Assembly (NCBI GenBank): GCA_033980235.1
Contig: CM067065.1
Span: 23,883,337-23,947,336, forward strand
Direction: 5' to 3'
Length of the DNA: 64,000 nucleotides
Source: Diadema setosum
Lineage: Eukaryota > Echinodermata > Echinoidea > Diadematoida > Diadematidae
The stretch's first letter is position 1; each line of letters starts with the position of its first letter. Of this stretch, positions 10,454 to 21,372 are shown in pieces. The position numbers were made by a program, and so were the translations under genes. Under the pieces are notes generated by a model. It made no database searches, had not been told where the DNA came from, and saw nothing but the letters and a program-made list of their open reading frames with translations.

Positions 10454-12140
10454 AACTGTGCACGCGCTGATAATGTTGCCGAACGATAACAATCTCAAAT
10501 CTACAGTGAAACCTACATAAAGCAGAACATTCAAACAGGACTCAAAACAGACAAGAAACGGATGGTGATTTTTTTTTTTTGTTTTGTATTGCATGGCAAC
10601 TATACATGTGTTTATGTATTTTCGTTCAGTTTTCTTCCTTTCCCAAGGATCTGTGAAGGAAGAAATTGTATTTATGTTAATCATGTTTGTTTTAAGCGAA
10701 AACAGTATTATGTGAGTGATGCTAGGAAGTATGAGAAAGTACTAGTACACAATACATAGTATTCTGTCTTTATAAGGAGACATCACTTGGAAAATTTGAT
10801 GATGTGTTAATACACGCCAAACATTGTATGATGTTTTGAAAACCCAACATTACAGGAAGCGCCAGGATACAACATTTGTGGTGTGTAAGATTACAGTGAA
10901 AGTTGTGCTTCAGTTGCACACTTCTACATGTATTGTGATTTCATTCAATGTAATCTAAAGAGTCAAAGGATTCAGATTTGTATCTATACCAATACGTTAC
11001 CGAGTTAATGCTTGCAAATGCAAAAAACAGTATAGCAAAACACAACCGGCCAGTCACAGAAAAACTGTTGATCAAACTTTGAGGTGTATGTCAACCGATT
11101 TGTGTTAAAACACAAGAATTTGTGTTGTTTTGTATAAATGAAAAAGTGTTGAGTGACAGTGAGGCATAAAGAAGCCAAGATGTTATAATGTCACTTTTGT
11201 AAATTAATAACCTGTATATGTATTTCGTTACAAAGTGACAGAGTCACATTTGTGTGTCGAGTATGATCTCGATATTTTCCAGAGTTTGCACATACATTGT
11301 ATATTATAACATGCTAACGAGTGACAAAACATATATGTGTGGAGTGACAAAGAGAAATGTCCGGTGGTTAAATTTTGTTGTTGTTTTGGCTAACTTATGA
11401 CGCAGAGTTGACATAAGTATAAGATGTATTAGCAAGTACATTGAGTAGATGTACACGTGTGTCATAGTGTTTAAATACGATGTTGTTAAAAACTGTATAA
11501 TCAAGAAATGTGTGCTGTTACCACATTCAGTGAAACTCCAGTGAAAGTTTGTGTTGAAAAAAAAACAGACATCTTTGCAACTGTCTGAACAATTTCGTGA
11601 AGAAAGTGTATTTTTGGTTTTGACATTTAAAGATGAAGTGTATGTGTTGAAAAAAAAAGAACACATATAATATACATGTTTGAAGTTATGTAAGTTTATT
11701 GATCAAGTATGTGAGGATATGATTACAGTCGAGACTACCAGAAAGCACAGTCTCAGTCAAAATATTGATACTACTGGAGAAATGATTGATTACATTTGGT
11801 GTAATCTTTCCAGATTATGTGCACCCATATGTGCACGCGTTGAAAACAGTTTCATATGTGTATTACTGTAGACTGTTGATTTATGTATTTACATGTTTGT
11901 AGGGGGCTTGTCAAGTTTTCATATACATGTGTATTGTTCCAAAAGGGGACAATTGATGCCGGAGTTAACTGATTCTGATAAGGCTCAAAATCAGTAATTA
12001 TATGTGTAGTATGCCAGGTGATGTTTTAAGAAAACAACACAAAACTAAACTAATACGTGTAGTAAGCAAGAACAATGAAGCAAGCCTTACAACGAAGGTG
12101 TTTATAGTCGAAAAGTTACATTCATAACTTTCCTCTTGTT
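10454..12140 (+). other. 3' untranslated region of element 1
   Basis: About 1.7 kb between the RNase H stop and the polypurine tract. No open frame with envelope, chromodomain or integrase features was seen. Element 2 has a non-coding stretch of similar size at the same place (27728-29576), so a long 3' region seems typical of this group here. Confidence 0.7.
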
Positions 12141-12149
12141 GGGGGGAGG
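12141..12149 (+). promoter_or_regulatory. Polypurine tract of element 1
   Basis: GGGGGGAGG lies directly before the 3' LTR, as expected for the plus-strand primer of an LTR retrotransposon. Confidence 0.85.
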
Positions 12150-12344
12150 TGTGACGGAGAACCGTGATGTGCCTTGGTGAAACCAGGGTGGGGTGTAATA
12201 AAAGTGTCCATTCGGGACATGAGAGTTGGAGTTGGCAAACATGGCGTAAACAGCTGTAGTCATTCGGTGCTGATCCAAGAATGTTTTGTCGGTGTATGAC
12301 AGATGTTATGTCGGTGCTGACGGGTGTTCTGTTGGTGCATGACA
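12150..12344 (+). repeat. 3' LTR of Gmr1-like element 1
   Basis: Starts TGTGACGGAG and ends GCATGACA, then TAGG. Identical to the 5' LTR by eye. Confidence 0.93.
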
Positions 12345-13012
12345 TAGGGTCCGTAATGAACCATCGGAATAACGAACCTTATTATTTCATTTTCGGATTA
12401 ATGAAGCTTCGGACTAAAAAACCTTCGGAATAATGAGCTGTAACCAATCTATCAAGTGTGCACCAGAATTGCACATCGCACAATTTCACATCCTAAAATA
12501 TGGGTACATTGTTAAGGCAATGCAGAAAAAAAACACTTTGAAAACAACTTATGCTTATGAATACGTGCCACAAGTTAACGTATGTATACATGTATTATGT
12601 GCATGTGCATGATGAAACAGGAACCAATAAAAAAAAAAAAAAAAAATCTCCCAGGTTACATTTAGTGTCAAAACGCTCCCGCTTGAGAAAAAGCTGGTGA
12701 CGCCCCTTAATGTATACGGCATGTGCTCTTTGAACCATTAACGCTCGTAATACTCGAGATATGCACTGTGCAGAACGTATACTAATTCTTTTGTACTTCA
12801 GTTGTATGCGCGGTTAGAAAAAAAAAAGTAAATGTAAGGTCTTTTTTTTTCAAAACCTGGTTTCATAACGCCCATTCCTGATATTTCCATTACATTGTGT
12901 ATTTTTTTTTCATTATTGCAATTTTTCTTATATTCCCTTGATTTAATTTGTGCATATTTGTTTGCTTCTTTCATATTGATTTGATTTAATGTCTTCTTTT
13001 TCTTCCCGACAG
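12345..13012 (+). other. Second copy of the repeat and intronic block, before exon B
   Basis: It continues the TTCGTTATTCCGAA block that was split by element 1 (12345-12435), then repeats 1746-2322 nearly exactly. Small differences include longer homopolymers, for example the A run near 12629. It ends TTCCCGACAG before exon B. Confidence 0.75.
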
Positions 13013-13186
13013 ATTCGCCACCTGGATCTGTGTGTTGGGAGCCTGAAAGACAATGAATCGTCGTTGGGAGAAAATCTGGCCAAATGGGTGTGCACTTTGC
13101 CAAATATCTCGTATTTTCGTCTGGATTGCCAAAACTTGAGCCCTAACTTCTTCATATCAGCTGTGTCCTTAGTATCATCATGTCAG
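13013..13186 (+). CDS. LRR exon B (58 codons)
   Basis: Same structure as exon A: CGACAG acceptor, GTATGT donor, 58 open codons in phase 0, start IRHLDLCV, central LAKWVCTLP and end VSSCQ. One visible base differs from exon A, giving Asn for Tyr after LGE. The near identity of exon and upstream intron shows a recent duplication that predates the insertion of element 1, because only this copy holds that element. The downstream intron is interrupted within ~50 nt by transposon sequence. Confidence 0.7.
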
Positions 13187-13238
13187 GTATGTTACCTTTA
13201 ACTGTGGCTATTTGACTTTTGGTTCAGAATGTTTTTTT

Positions 13239-13562
13239 TTTCTAATGTTTTGTCTATCATCTGCCGAAATTTCGAAGCTAAATGATTAAAGGAAAGGTAA
13301 GAAATCAGCGTTTTTCTGGGCCGTGATTTTCCGACTTTCAACGTAAGAGAAACGTGTCCGAAGATTTGGATTTTATTAGCGCTGCAGCTAAACTCCGTCC
13401 CTAGCAACGAGGGAGTGATCTTTGTGGCCAGTGCGTGGCATCCTGATTACTGATTGGTCGTGCGTAGACCGCTGGCGCTAAGGTTGAATGAACGTCGCGG
13501 AGGTCGCTAGGAGCATATACCTTCTATTGTCAAGAGGTGAAAACTGTCTCGACTCCCCTTGA
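13239..13562 (-). mobile_element. Truncated inverted copy of the TGTGACCC element
   Basis: This segment is the reverse complement, with mismatches, of 14664-14967. Shared words include TTTGTCTATCATCTGCCGAA, CGCGGAGGTCGCTAGGAG and ACTGATTGGTCGTGC. Together the two form an inverted pair about 1.1 kb apart. The terminal TGTGACCC part is missing on this side. Confidence 0.7.
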
Positions 13563-14425
13563 TCAGGGCAAAAGCACAAAAACACATAATGGTGGAGGAG
13601 GGGCATGTGAAAGTGGCTCACCTTGACAAATTCCTTGTCCTACCTAAAGATATTTCGTGGATGACCCCCTAAGAGTTACACATCTTCTTATATCTGTAGA
13701 TGTTATATTGTTCCCAAAGCAGAATGAAGGGCGAAATCAAAACCATTTGATGTCACGAAGTAAAATAAAAAGAAACAAATCGGATCAATATTTGAAGAGT
13801 TTGTTTGCAAAAACCGATAAGTCAATTTTTGAAGATTTTGAAGTACGGTCTCTGTCATACAGTACAAAATAATACCTTTTAAATGATATATTGGTCACTA
13901 CATATAAAGGTACATTTTTGAAGTTATGGTCAAAAGAAGCAAAAATTTTCTTATTATTCTCTATATTTTTCTTGACGTATAATCGCAAATATCTCCATTT
14001 GGCAAATATGGACTTATCGATTTTTGCAGACAAACTCTTCATTTTATGTCATACAATGGAACACTGAATTGTCTTTTAATCGTATCGCCTCTCCGTTCTT
14101 TCAGTTTTCCATGGATCCTACTTGATTCATACATGTATGTATCATTTCAGCCAAGACTTTTTCATTCTTTTTGCAAATACTTTTTATGTGATTTACGTAT
14201 AATATTGTAATTCCTCCTTAATTAAGTGATTTTGTAATATTTGATGGATCTTTGACCTCTTTTTCTATTCATGTGATAAATCTTGAATTGATTGAATTGA
14301 ATCTTTACCTCCGAGATAATAATGAGGTACCCGTACAATGAGTATTAACAAAACCTTATGCATCGTAAATCAACATTGATTTTCAATTCGATATGGTGAG
14401 ACGTGGTGGGACATTAGTGATGATA
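13563..14425 (+). other. Intronic block related to sequence upstream of exons D and G
   Basis: The stretch from CTCACCTTGACAAATTCC (13618) onward is a diverged relative of 45360-45880 and 54380-54900. It should be the upstream intron of exon C, cut off by later insertions. Inside it, about 13797-13825 and 14012-14040 are inverted copies (AAGAGTTTGTTTGCAAAAA), suggesting a small foldback element. No gene seen. Confidence 0.5.
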
Positions 14426-15091
14426 TGTGACCCGCTACAACAAAAGGATCCGAAACTCGGGAGGGGACAATTTTCTGAAAATGGCATGGCATTATTCCCT
14501 GACTCTTCTACTTTAATTTCATACATAGCGCAACTCATAAAAGTACTCGGTTGCGGAGATATCAATGATTTTATTAGCACATGTCAAGTGGTTGAAGAAA
14601 TCAGGGTTTTGAGAAAAACGCCTTCAAAGTTTTCCTTCCGACGCTATCATGATTAAGGGGAGGCGAGACAGTTTTCACTTCTCGACAATAGCAGGTATTC
14701 TCCTAGCGACCTCCGCGATGTTTATTCGAGCTTAGCGCCAGCGGTGTATGCACGACCAATCAGTAATCAGGATGCTACGCACTGACCAATAAGATAACTC
14801 CCTCGTTGCTAGGGGCGGAGTCTAGCTGCGGCGCAAAATCCAAATCTTCACCCGTTTCTGTTACGGTGAAAGTCGGAAAATCATGGCCCAGAAAAAAGTT
14901 GATTTCTTGCCTTTCCTTTAATCATTTAGCTTCGAAATTTCGGCAGATGATAGACAAAACATTAGACTACGAAATTATGCCAAAAACAGAAATTCGATTG
15001 TTTTGACCAATTTTGATGATGTACCTTCAAACTCGATTTTCTCGGCTCAGCTGTCAGCGACTTTAGGATCCCTTTGTCGTAGCGGGTCACA
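14426..15091. mobile_element. Terminal-inverted-repeat element, TGTGACCCGC family
   Basis: Left end TGTGACCCGCTACAACAAAA, right end the inverted form (TTTGTCGTAGCGGGTCACA). The 666-bp element holds no transposase frame. The weak frame at 14393-14656 has no domain I recognise. It is a non-autonomous DNA transposon of unassigned superfamily. Relatives lie at 3115 and 13239. Confidence 0.7.
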
Positions 15092-15543
15092 TATTCTCAT
15101 CTAAATCTCTCCTATTCCATAACATTTCAACCTGGACGGTCGTTGTGCTCTTGTGAGATCCAAATGTGAACAAATCTACTACAAGCTGGATATCGAGAGA
15201 CATATTCTTCGTCTCAAATAGCTAGTTTTGTTGACGAACTCAGTAAGTCCAGCAACGCAGATCTAAATGTGTAGTCCCACATGTTGCTGTCCTTCGACTT
15301 CGACACTCGACTGAAGTTTGCGACAAGAGTTGTGAGCCCCGACTTTAAAATGGTTTGATACATACCGCTGCGATAAAGTCTACTACTTCGTGTGATATTT
15401 GACACTTTAACTCTTGTTTGTAGTTTTTATCGGTATGATGGAATACATAATGTGTTTTGGTTGAGTGTTTCATATACCACCGAGATATAATTATGTTTTA
15501 ACATTGTGTGCTTTCCGACGCCATCCTGTCTTGGGACCGAACA

Positions 15544-17560
15544 ATGTCTAAGACATCGAAGCCTACAGTCGAACAAATAGAGCAGATTGCTTGTGACATA
15601 GTCAAGGAATCTTTTCAGAGTAAGTCCTTCGTAGAGGCAATTGAGTCAGCGGTTTGTGAGGCCATTGAAATGAAGCTAGGAGCGTTCATGGATCGACTTG
15701 AAAGGACCGAGGGGCAGATAATGAATTTGGAATCCAAGCTCGATCAGAGGACAAAGGAGGTGTCTTCTCTCACAAAGAATCTTGAAAAACAGGCTTCCAT
15801 CGTCAAGAAACTGCAGGACAATCTCAACACTTTGGAACATGTCACGTGAGTGACTTTTTTCCCTCTGCTACTCTTGACACTGAAAGAACGGAAATTCAAA
15901 TTGTTTGCATGCAGTTATGTTCGAGTTTAATCTTTCAAACCATTATAGCTTTGTCGTTCACTGCATATAACAATACATTGGGCATAAAAGATAGTCGGAA
16001 ACAAATTACAAATACATAACTGAGTTATCTTGGATGACTTGAACCGGTGATCCCCTCAGCTTGGCTCAGTCGTCATCGATGCCCAATGCCCTCGTCGTCG
16101 ACCTCGGCACAGTCGCTTGGCTTGTCTCTTGGAAGCACCCCTTTGACTTGGCCACTCAGCTAGACGCTACCATATCGGCGGTCCTCTCAGCTCCTCGGCC
16201 TTCACCAGTCCCTGCTACCACGCAGACTCCTGCCTTGACCCGCGATGCCCGAGCTCAAGCGACGGCGAGCATCAAATGGAGATTGAGCTCCGTACCAAAA
16301 ATTTGGTTGATAACTGTCAAAGTTCAGTTTATATCGGCAGCTGGAGCTCGCATCTCACCGACGTGGTAAACCCCCAGAAGAACGACTGCTGCCTAAGCGG
16401 AGATCTATGCTGGATGTCTGATTAAAGTGTTTCTCCTCGATCCCCTACATTAATCAGCTTTTTATTAGCTCCCCTAGCCATAGAGATTAACACTAAAGTC
16501 CCTTACACTCCCATACACTTGCTTTTTCATGTCTTTCCTACACTAAAGAAATCATCCAATCAGCATGCTAAAATATAGCTCTATTGAAACTCTACACAAT
16601 ACGTCTACCATCGTCTAGACTGCTGCTACATAACGTCTTTACTCATGAACTTGTGGACAATAAACTACAGCCAACACCCTAGTGACACTGACATAGCTGA
16701 GTCTCGACTGAGCTAGAGAACATTCCTAGCCACCACCTGGATAGGAGCTATTACATAACACCTCTATTCACTCAATTTCTATAGTCTGAGTTAATACATA
16801 ATACTGCAAACCGGGCATGAGCAGTTGCCATGCTATTTCTTTAACTTTTGCTTTGTCTCATTTCATGTGACTGCCCTGTCTGAATTTGACTGATCTAGAC
16901 ATGCTGTTGCTATGCCAGTTTATTGTTTTACTTTTACTTTGTCTCATTTAATGTACATTTCCAGACAGTCAGTCTCTTGCAGTTTGACCTAGTGGCTTTC
17001 TAGGACAACTTTAAAGCTCTAAATCTTTACAAATTCAAAAAAAAATTCGACTTCACTTCACTGGCAAAATCAAAGATAAATTTCTCTCCTGAAAGAACAA
17101 TACTCCAGACGCAATTGCTTGATGGTATTTGGAGTACCGGAATCAAAGTCGGAAAACACAACCGAGGTAGTCCGTGGCACATTTTCCCAACACCTGGGCA
17201 TTCAACTGAAGGCTGATGACATCGACAGGCTGCACCGTATTCAACCGCGACAAGGGCTTTAAAAAAAAAAGAGGGAGCAATCGACACAAGACACCGACGA
17301 GACCAATCATCGTCAAGTTCACAACATACCGGACACGTAGCGAAATCATATCAAAGTGACGACGTTTGAAAGGGACAGGGATTGGGATCGACAAAAACCT
17401 CACGAAGCAAAACTCCGAACTTCCCCAGTCTGCGAAAAGGGTACCACGAGTCAAAGCGGCATGGTCGTCAGAGAGTCGCATCCTAGTGTTGGTCCCAACC
17501 TCGAATGGTGGAACAATGATACGACAAGTTCATGACAAGGAAGACTTAAATAGACCCTAA
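15544..17560 (+). pseudogene. LINE C ORF1 (coiled coil plus RNA-binding region), interrupted
   Basis: An N-terminal frame from ATG 15544 to about 15838 contains a heptad-like coiled coil (MDRLERTEGQI, LESKLDQRTKEV). It resumes at 17093 with EQYSRRNCLMVFGVPES and DDIDRLHRI, the typical ORF1 core of CR1/L1-type LINEs. It then continues through a frameshift at the A run near 17262 to GIGIDKNLTK and a stop at 17560. An insertion of ~1.25 kb splits it. The same motif set is in LINE B ORF1 (42922-43782), which is intact. Confidence 0.75.
15839..17092. mobile_element. Unclassified ~1.25-kb insertion in LINE C ORF1
   Basis: The ORF1 sequence TTGGAACA|ATACTCC is split here. GAACA occurs on both sides (15834-15838 and 17093-17097) as a likely 5-bp target duplication. 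The insert starts TGTCACGTGAG and ends TCTCCTGAAA. No terminal repeats or recognised protein were found. The open frame 16061-16369 is Ala/Pro/Ser-rich and unlike any family I know. A solo LTR is possible but the end is not CA. Confidence 0.5.
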
Positions 17561-18042
17561 GAACTCCCCTCCCTTTTTTCCCTTTTTTTTCTGTAAAGCA
17601 GTTTTACGGCAGTAAAAGAAAAGAAGCACCCCCTTTTATATTTTCTATGGGACCAAGTATCCATTTGTTGGTAGTTAATAAATCTGTTAGGAGTAATAAA
17701 AAAATCAATGTACACAATACCCTCAGTGGCTACACATGAAATGTGGTGGTATATGATATAAAGATTATGATAATCCAAATGTTGAGTTCTGGAACTGGAA
17801 GTGTTCAAAGTGACAGTTTACTTACCTTCCGATGAAAACTTCAATAGAAGAGCAGTGTATCAATGATCAATTACTTTATAATGATGAAAATGGAACAATT
17901 CATTCTCAAGCGAATAGTTCATTACATTTTGCAGAACTGAAGGGCAAATATTTCAAGATTTTACAGTTGAGTATCCGTAGCTTACTATGAAACTTATGTG
18001 AGATAAGGTGCATATTACTCGAAATGATATGCAAGTTTTAGC
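17561..18042 (+). pseudogene. LINE C ORF1-ORF2 junction and start of endonuclease
   Basis: After ORF1 the sequence is AT-rich. Near 17870-18040 it encodes, with frame breaks, fragments such as HFAELKGKYFKILQLSIRSL and RNDMQVLA. These match the start of an APE-type endonuclease (compare LNIRSLRNK in LINE B). It stops at GTTTTAGC, the target duplication of the outer foldback, and resumes at 24918 with VLALNETRLGD. Confidence 0.65.
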
Positions 18043-18375
18043 GGGCTCATCCCACGAGACCAACACTCATGTGTCATACGGTCCACGAGACCGACATCAA
18101 AAACAGGTCCATGAGTCATACAGCCCATGAGTTCGACACTAGGCACAAAAATGCTCACGAGACTGACATTAAGCAAAGAAAGCCCACGAGACCGACATTA
18201 CACAATTAAGGCTCAAGAGACCGACAGTACGCAAAAGAGGCTCAAGAGACCGACAGTACGCAAAAAAGGCTCACGAGACCGACACCAGGCAAAGAAAGTT
18301 CACGAGACCGACACTAGGCAAAGAAGTCTCACGAGACCGACACTAGGCAAAGAAGGCTCACGAGACCGACAGGAT
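18043..18375 (+). repeat. Left arm of outer foldback: ~30-bp tandem units
   Basis: About ten imperfect units of the form CACGAGACCGACACTAGGCAAAGAAGGCT, with variants TCATACAGCCCATGAGTTCG near the outer end. An open frame across the array (18127-18576) is a by-product of the repeat. A C run, A run and TA microsatellite follow at 18489-18550. Confidence 0.8.
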
Positions 18376-18500
18376 GAACAGCTCCATCTACATGTCAATT
18401 ACAAATATGTACCTGTACAGGGTGTTCCATTAAGGGGAAAATTACATACTTGCTGGTGTAATTTTTTTACGCTTACATGGGGCCACTCCCCCCCCCCCCA

Positions 18501-18555
<55 letters not shown>

Positions 18556-19902
18556 GATAGAGGACAAGATCGATGAATGCTTTAATTTTAGATGCCATCG
18601 TGCTGTATTTAATAGGCTTTTCTAATTTTTAATTGGAAGGTGGACAGGACCTAGGTTTTGATTTTCGCCCTTTTCTTTCTCGCTTCACAAGTTAAGTTGA
18701 CCTTATTAGATATCCTATCTGCGTGCTTATACCTGCCTGCTTATAGTTTAATTTGTAAGTTTCTCATTAACCATGATGTATGAAATTCAACGGATGAAAA
18801 CGTGTTTGTTTTTTGTTTTTCGCAGCGAATCATCTCGATTTCAGTGGTTTGTGTTTGTAAAATTATTCTTCTCAAAACGGTACATTTTTCATGAAATATA
18901 AAAGTTGTTTTTATGGATACATTTTTTCCCGACTTTTTAACGCTGTCTTAATTGAAGATTACATTATTTACTGTGAATTTATACCATTTCAACGCCTTTG
19001 CAGATGACTACCCCCCCCCCCCCCTATCATGTAAAGCAGGTGTGTACTACAGCACTGACCATTTTGTGAATAATGTTCCATTTTGTGAATAATGTTCTTG
19101 TATTGAAGTTCATTTCATACCTGGGTATTTTTCTAGTTGGTTGATCTGAGTGTCCACATCATTTTATTTAATTTTTCTAAGTAGGTGTTTAGCGGTATGA
19201 GCTTTTCAGATAGGGAAACGGGTGCACGTCACGAGATTGACACCCACGAGTCATACAGCCCACAAATTATACAGCTCACAAGTCAAACAGCCCACGAGTC
19301 TTACAGCTCAAAAGTCATACAGCCCACCAGTTATACAGCCCACGAGTTCGACACTGAGTAAATAAATCCCACGAGTTCGACATCAAGGAAAATAAGCCCA
19401 GGATTTATATACGGCTCACGAGACCGACACTGCGCACAAAAGGCTCATGAGACCGACACTAAGCAAACACAGCCCACGAGACCGACACTAAGCAATAAAG
19501 GCTCACGAGACCGACACTAAGCAAAGAAAGCCCACGAGACCAACAGTAGGTAAAGAAGGCCCACGAGACCGACACTAGGCAAAGAACGCCCATGAGACCG
19601 ACAGGATGAACAGCGCCAACTATAGACCAATAAATTATATAGGGTGTGCAGATAATGGTAAGGACGTTATCAGAAATGGAAAAGAAGAGTTGCCAGGGTG
19701 TTCATCAGTTGCTCCCCCTCCACTCCCTGAAATGATTAGGATCTTTAATTGTGTTTGCGTGGGTGTGTGTTTGTGAAAAATAAAATGAACAAAATTCAGT
19801 AAAAGTGTGCATCAGATCTTTTCACATTAACTTAAAGATGCCAAGACACCCTCGTTTGCATGTTAACCCTTTGACCTCTTTTATATATTCCTACCCCTCC
19901 CC

Positions 19903-19903
<1 letters not shown>

Positions 19904-19950
<47 letters not shown>
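19904..19950. repeat. GA microsatellite
   Basis: A run of about 20 AG repeats inside the inner foldback. Confidence 0.9.
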
Positions 19951-19952
<2 letters not shown>

Positions 19953-21372
19953 TCTGCCTTCGGTGATTGCTATTATACTCTAGTGGGATCATCGAGAGGC
20001 ATTTCATAGATTGTAAATCGGTATGATCCGAGTATGCTTATGGGTTGAATTGAGAAAAAAAGCTTGTAAGGAAAATTCTTAGTGCAATTCCATCTAATCT
20101 GAATAAACAAAGTTTCTACCAAAGTCATTACGTTTTTATTTTTGTAGGCGGTTGCTTGTGGAAAACTCGTCACAGACATGTCAAATTAACATCACTTAAA
20201 TTGCATGATGAGAAGGTGGGGCTGCAGACAAAAATTTAATACAAGTGAGCGAATTAGGATGGAAATAAAGCTTATACATTTTTGTAATGCAAGTACAATA
20301 CATTGAATGGATGAGAGATAAGTGGTTCTTGGTACTTCACGGATTTTGGGATCTTATGAGAAACAATTGTAATTTGATGTCCATCTGCATTGACTTGACG
20401 AATCAGGTTATCAAGAAAAAAATATCACGACATGTAATGGAAGTAAATGATTAAAAAATGACAATTTCTCATGTAGATCCTATATAATATATACAAAATC
20501 AATGACTCATTTTGCTTGTTTTGCATGTATTCTTTTATTTAAGACTTAAATCTAAAGATATACAGGAATTCATCCCCCGATACCATCCCGTTCCCTTTCC
20601 GCAAAACACAAATATATGTACTTAAAAAACAAAACAAACAAACAAACAAACAATGTCATCTTTGTCACTTTCCTTCAAAAATAAATACACTTACTTGTGG
20701 GGGGGGGGAATGATATGACTTTGACATTCAGATCAATGAACTAAAAACCATGTTTCACAAAATGGTCAGTGTTGCAGTGCACTCCTGCTTTAATACATGA
20801 TATGGATAGGGGTAGTCACCTGTGAGGGTTTTGATTTAGTATAAATGAAAAAAAAAAATAACGTGATCGTCTGTTAAGGTAGCGTTAGGAATTTGGAAAA
20901 TAAAATAAGGTGCATCCATGAAAACAGCTGCTGGATTTCAAGAAAATGTACTGTTTGGAGGAGAATAACACAAGGCACAAATCGAGGTGAGTCCCTGCGA
21001 TATAAAACGTTTTAATCAGTTGAGTTACATAATTATAGTTACAGAGAAAATTACAAATACATCTTACTCCAAAACGTCTTAGCAGGAGGGCAGGATATCT
21101 AATATAGCCTATAAGTAACTATCATTGTGAATCGAGAGGTAAAATATGTAAAAAGTACATCCTGTCCATCTTCTAGCTAAAAACTGGGAAAGCCTATTAA
21201 AAATAGCACGATGCCATTATCAAAGCTCTAAAATTAATCCATACATCGTTCTTGTCCTCCTTTATTCATTCATTTGTGCTTTTTTGTCTTCTTTTTTTTT
21301 CTAGTTTTTCTAATTGATGAAAATGTCGCTCCCTGACAGACCTGCACCCACAAGTATGTAGAAATAAATATT

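Larger units (their letters stand above)
5718..12344 (+). mobile_element. Gmr1-like Ty3/gypsy LTR retrotransposon, young copy
   Basis: A 6627-bp element with 195-bp LTRs at both ends that I read as identical. It is flanked by the 4-bp target duplication TAGG (5714-5717 and 12345-12348). The empty site is visible in the paralogous copy at about 1637-1660. From 5' to 3' it holds an LTR, a primer-binding site, a ~600-nt leader, one 1313-codon frame (gag, zinc knuckle, protease, integrase zinc finger, reverse transcriptase, RNase H), a ~1.7-kb untranslated stretch, a polypurine tract and an LTR. Integrase-related sequence lies before reverse transcriptase, which is the Gmr1 order. The integrase core is missing. 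Confidence 0.93.

Noticed and set aside
10454..12140. An envelope gene in element 1
   Set aside because: No open frame of adequate length and no signal peptide, fusion or transmembrane pattern was seen.
5718..12344. Calling element 1 a Ty1/copia element because integrase precedes reverse transcriptase
   Set aside because: The reverse transcriptase and RNase H motifs (ATFQRMMNRVI, DHNPLTFLERF, ADALSRV) are of Ty3/gypsy type, so the order alone points to the Gmr1 group.
16061..16369. 102-codon frame as a host gene
   Set aside because: No recognisable domain, no splice context, and it lies within an insertion in a dead LINE.
18043..18375. Regular ~30-bp repeats that could be taken for a CRISPR array
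   Set aside because: Units are head-to-tail without unique spacers, are imperfect, recur inverted at the other end of the element, and the DNA is eukaryotic.
18127..18576. 149-codon open frame over the foldback arm
   Set aside because: The frame is open only because a ~30-bp unit repeats; the protein is a low-complexity repeat without domain features and runs into a TA microsatellite.
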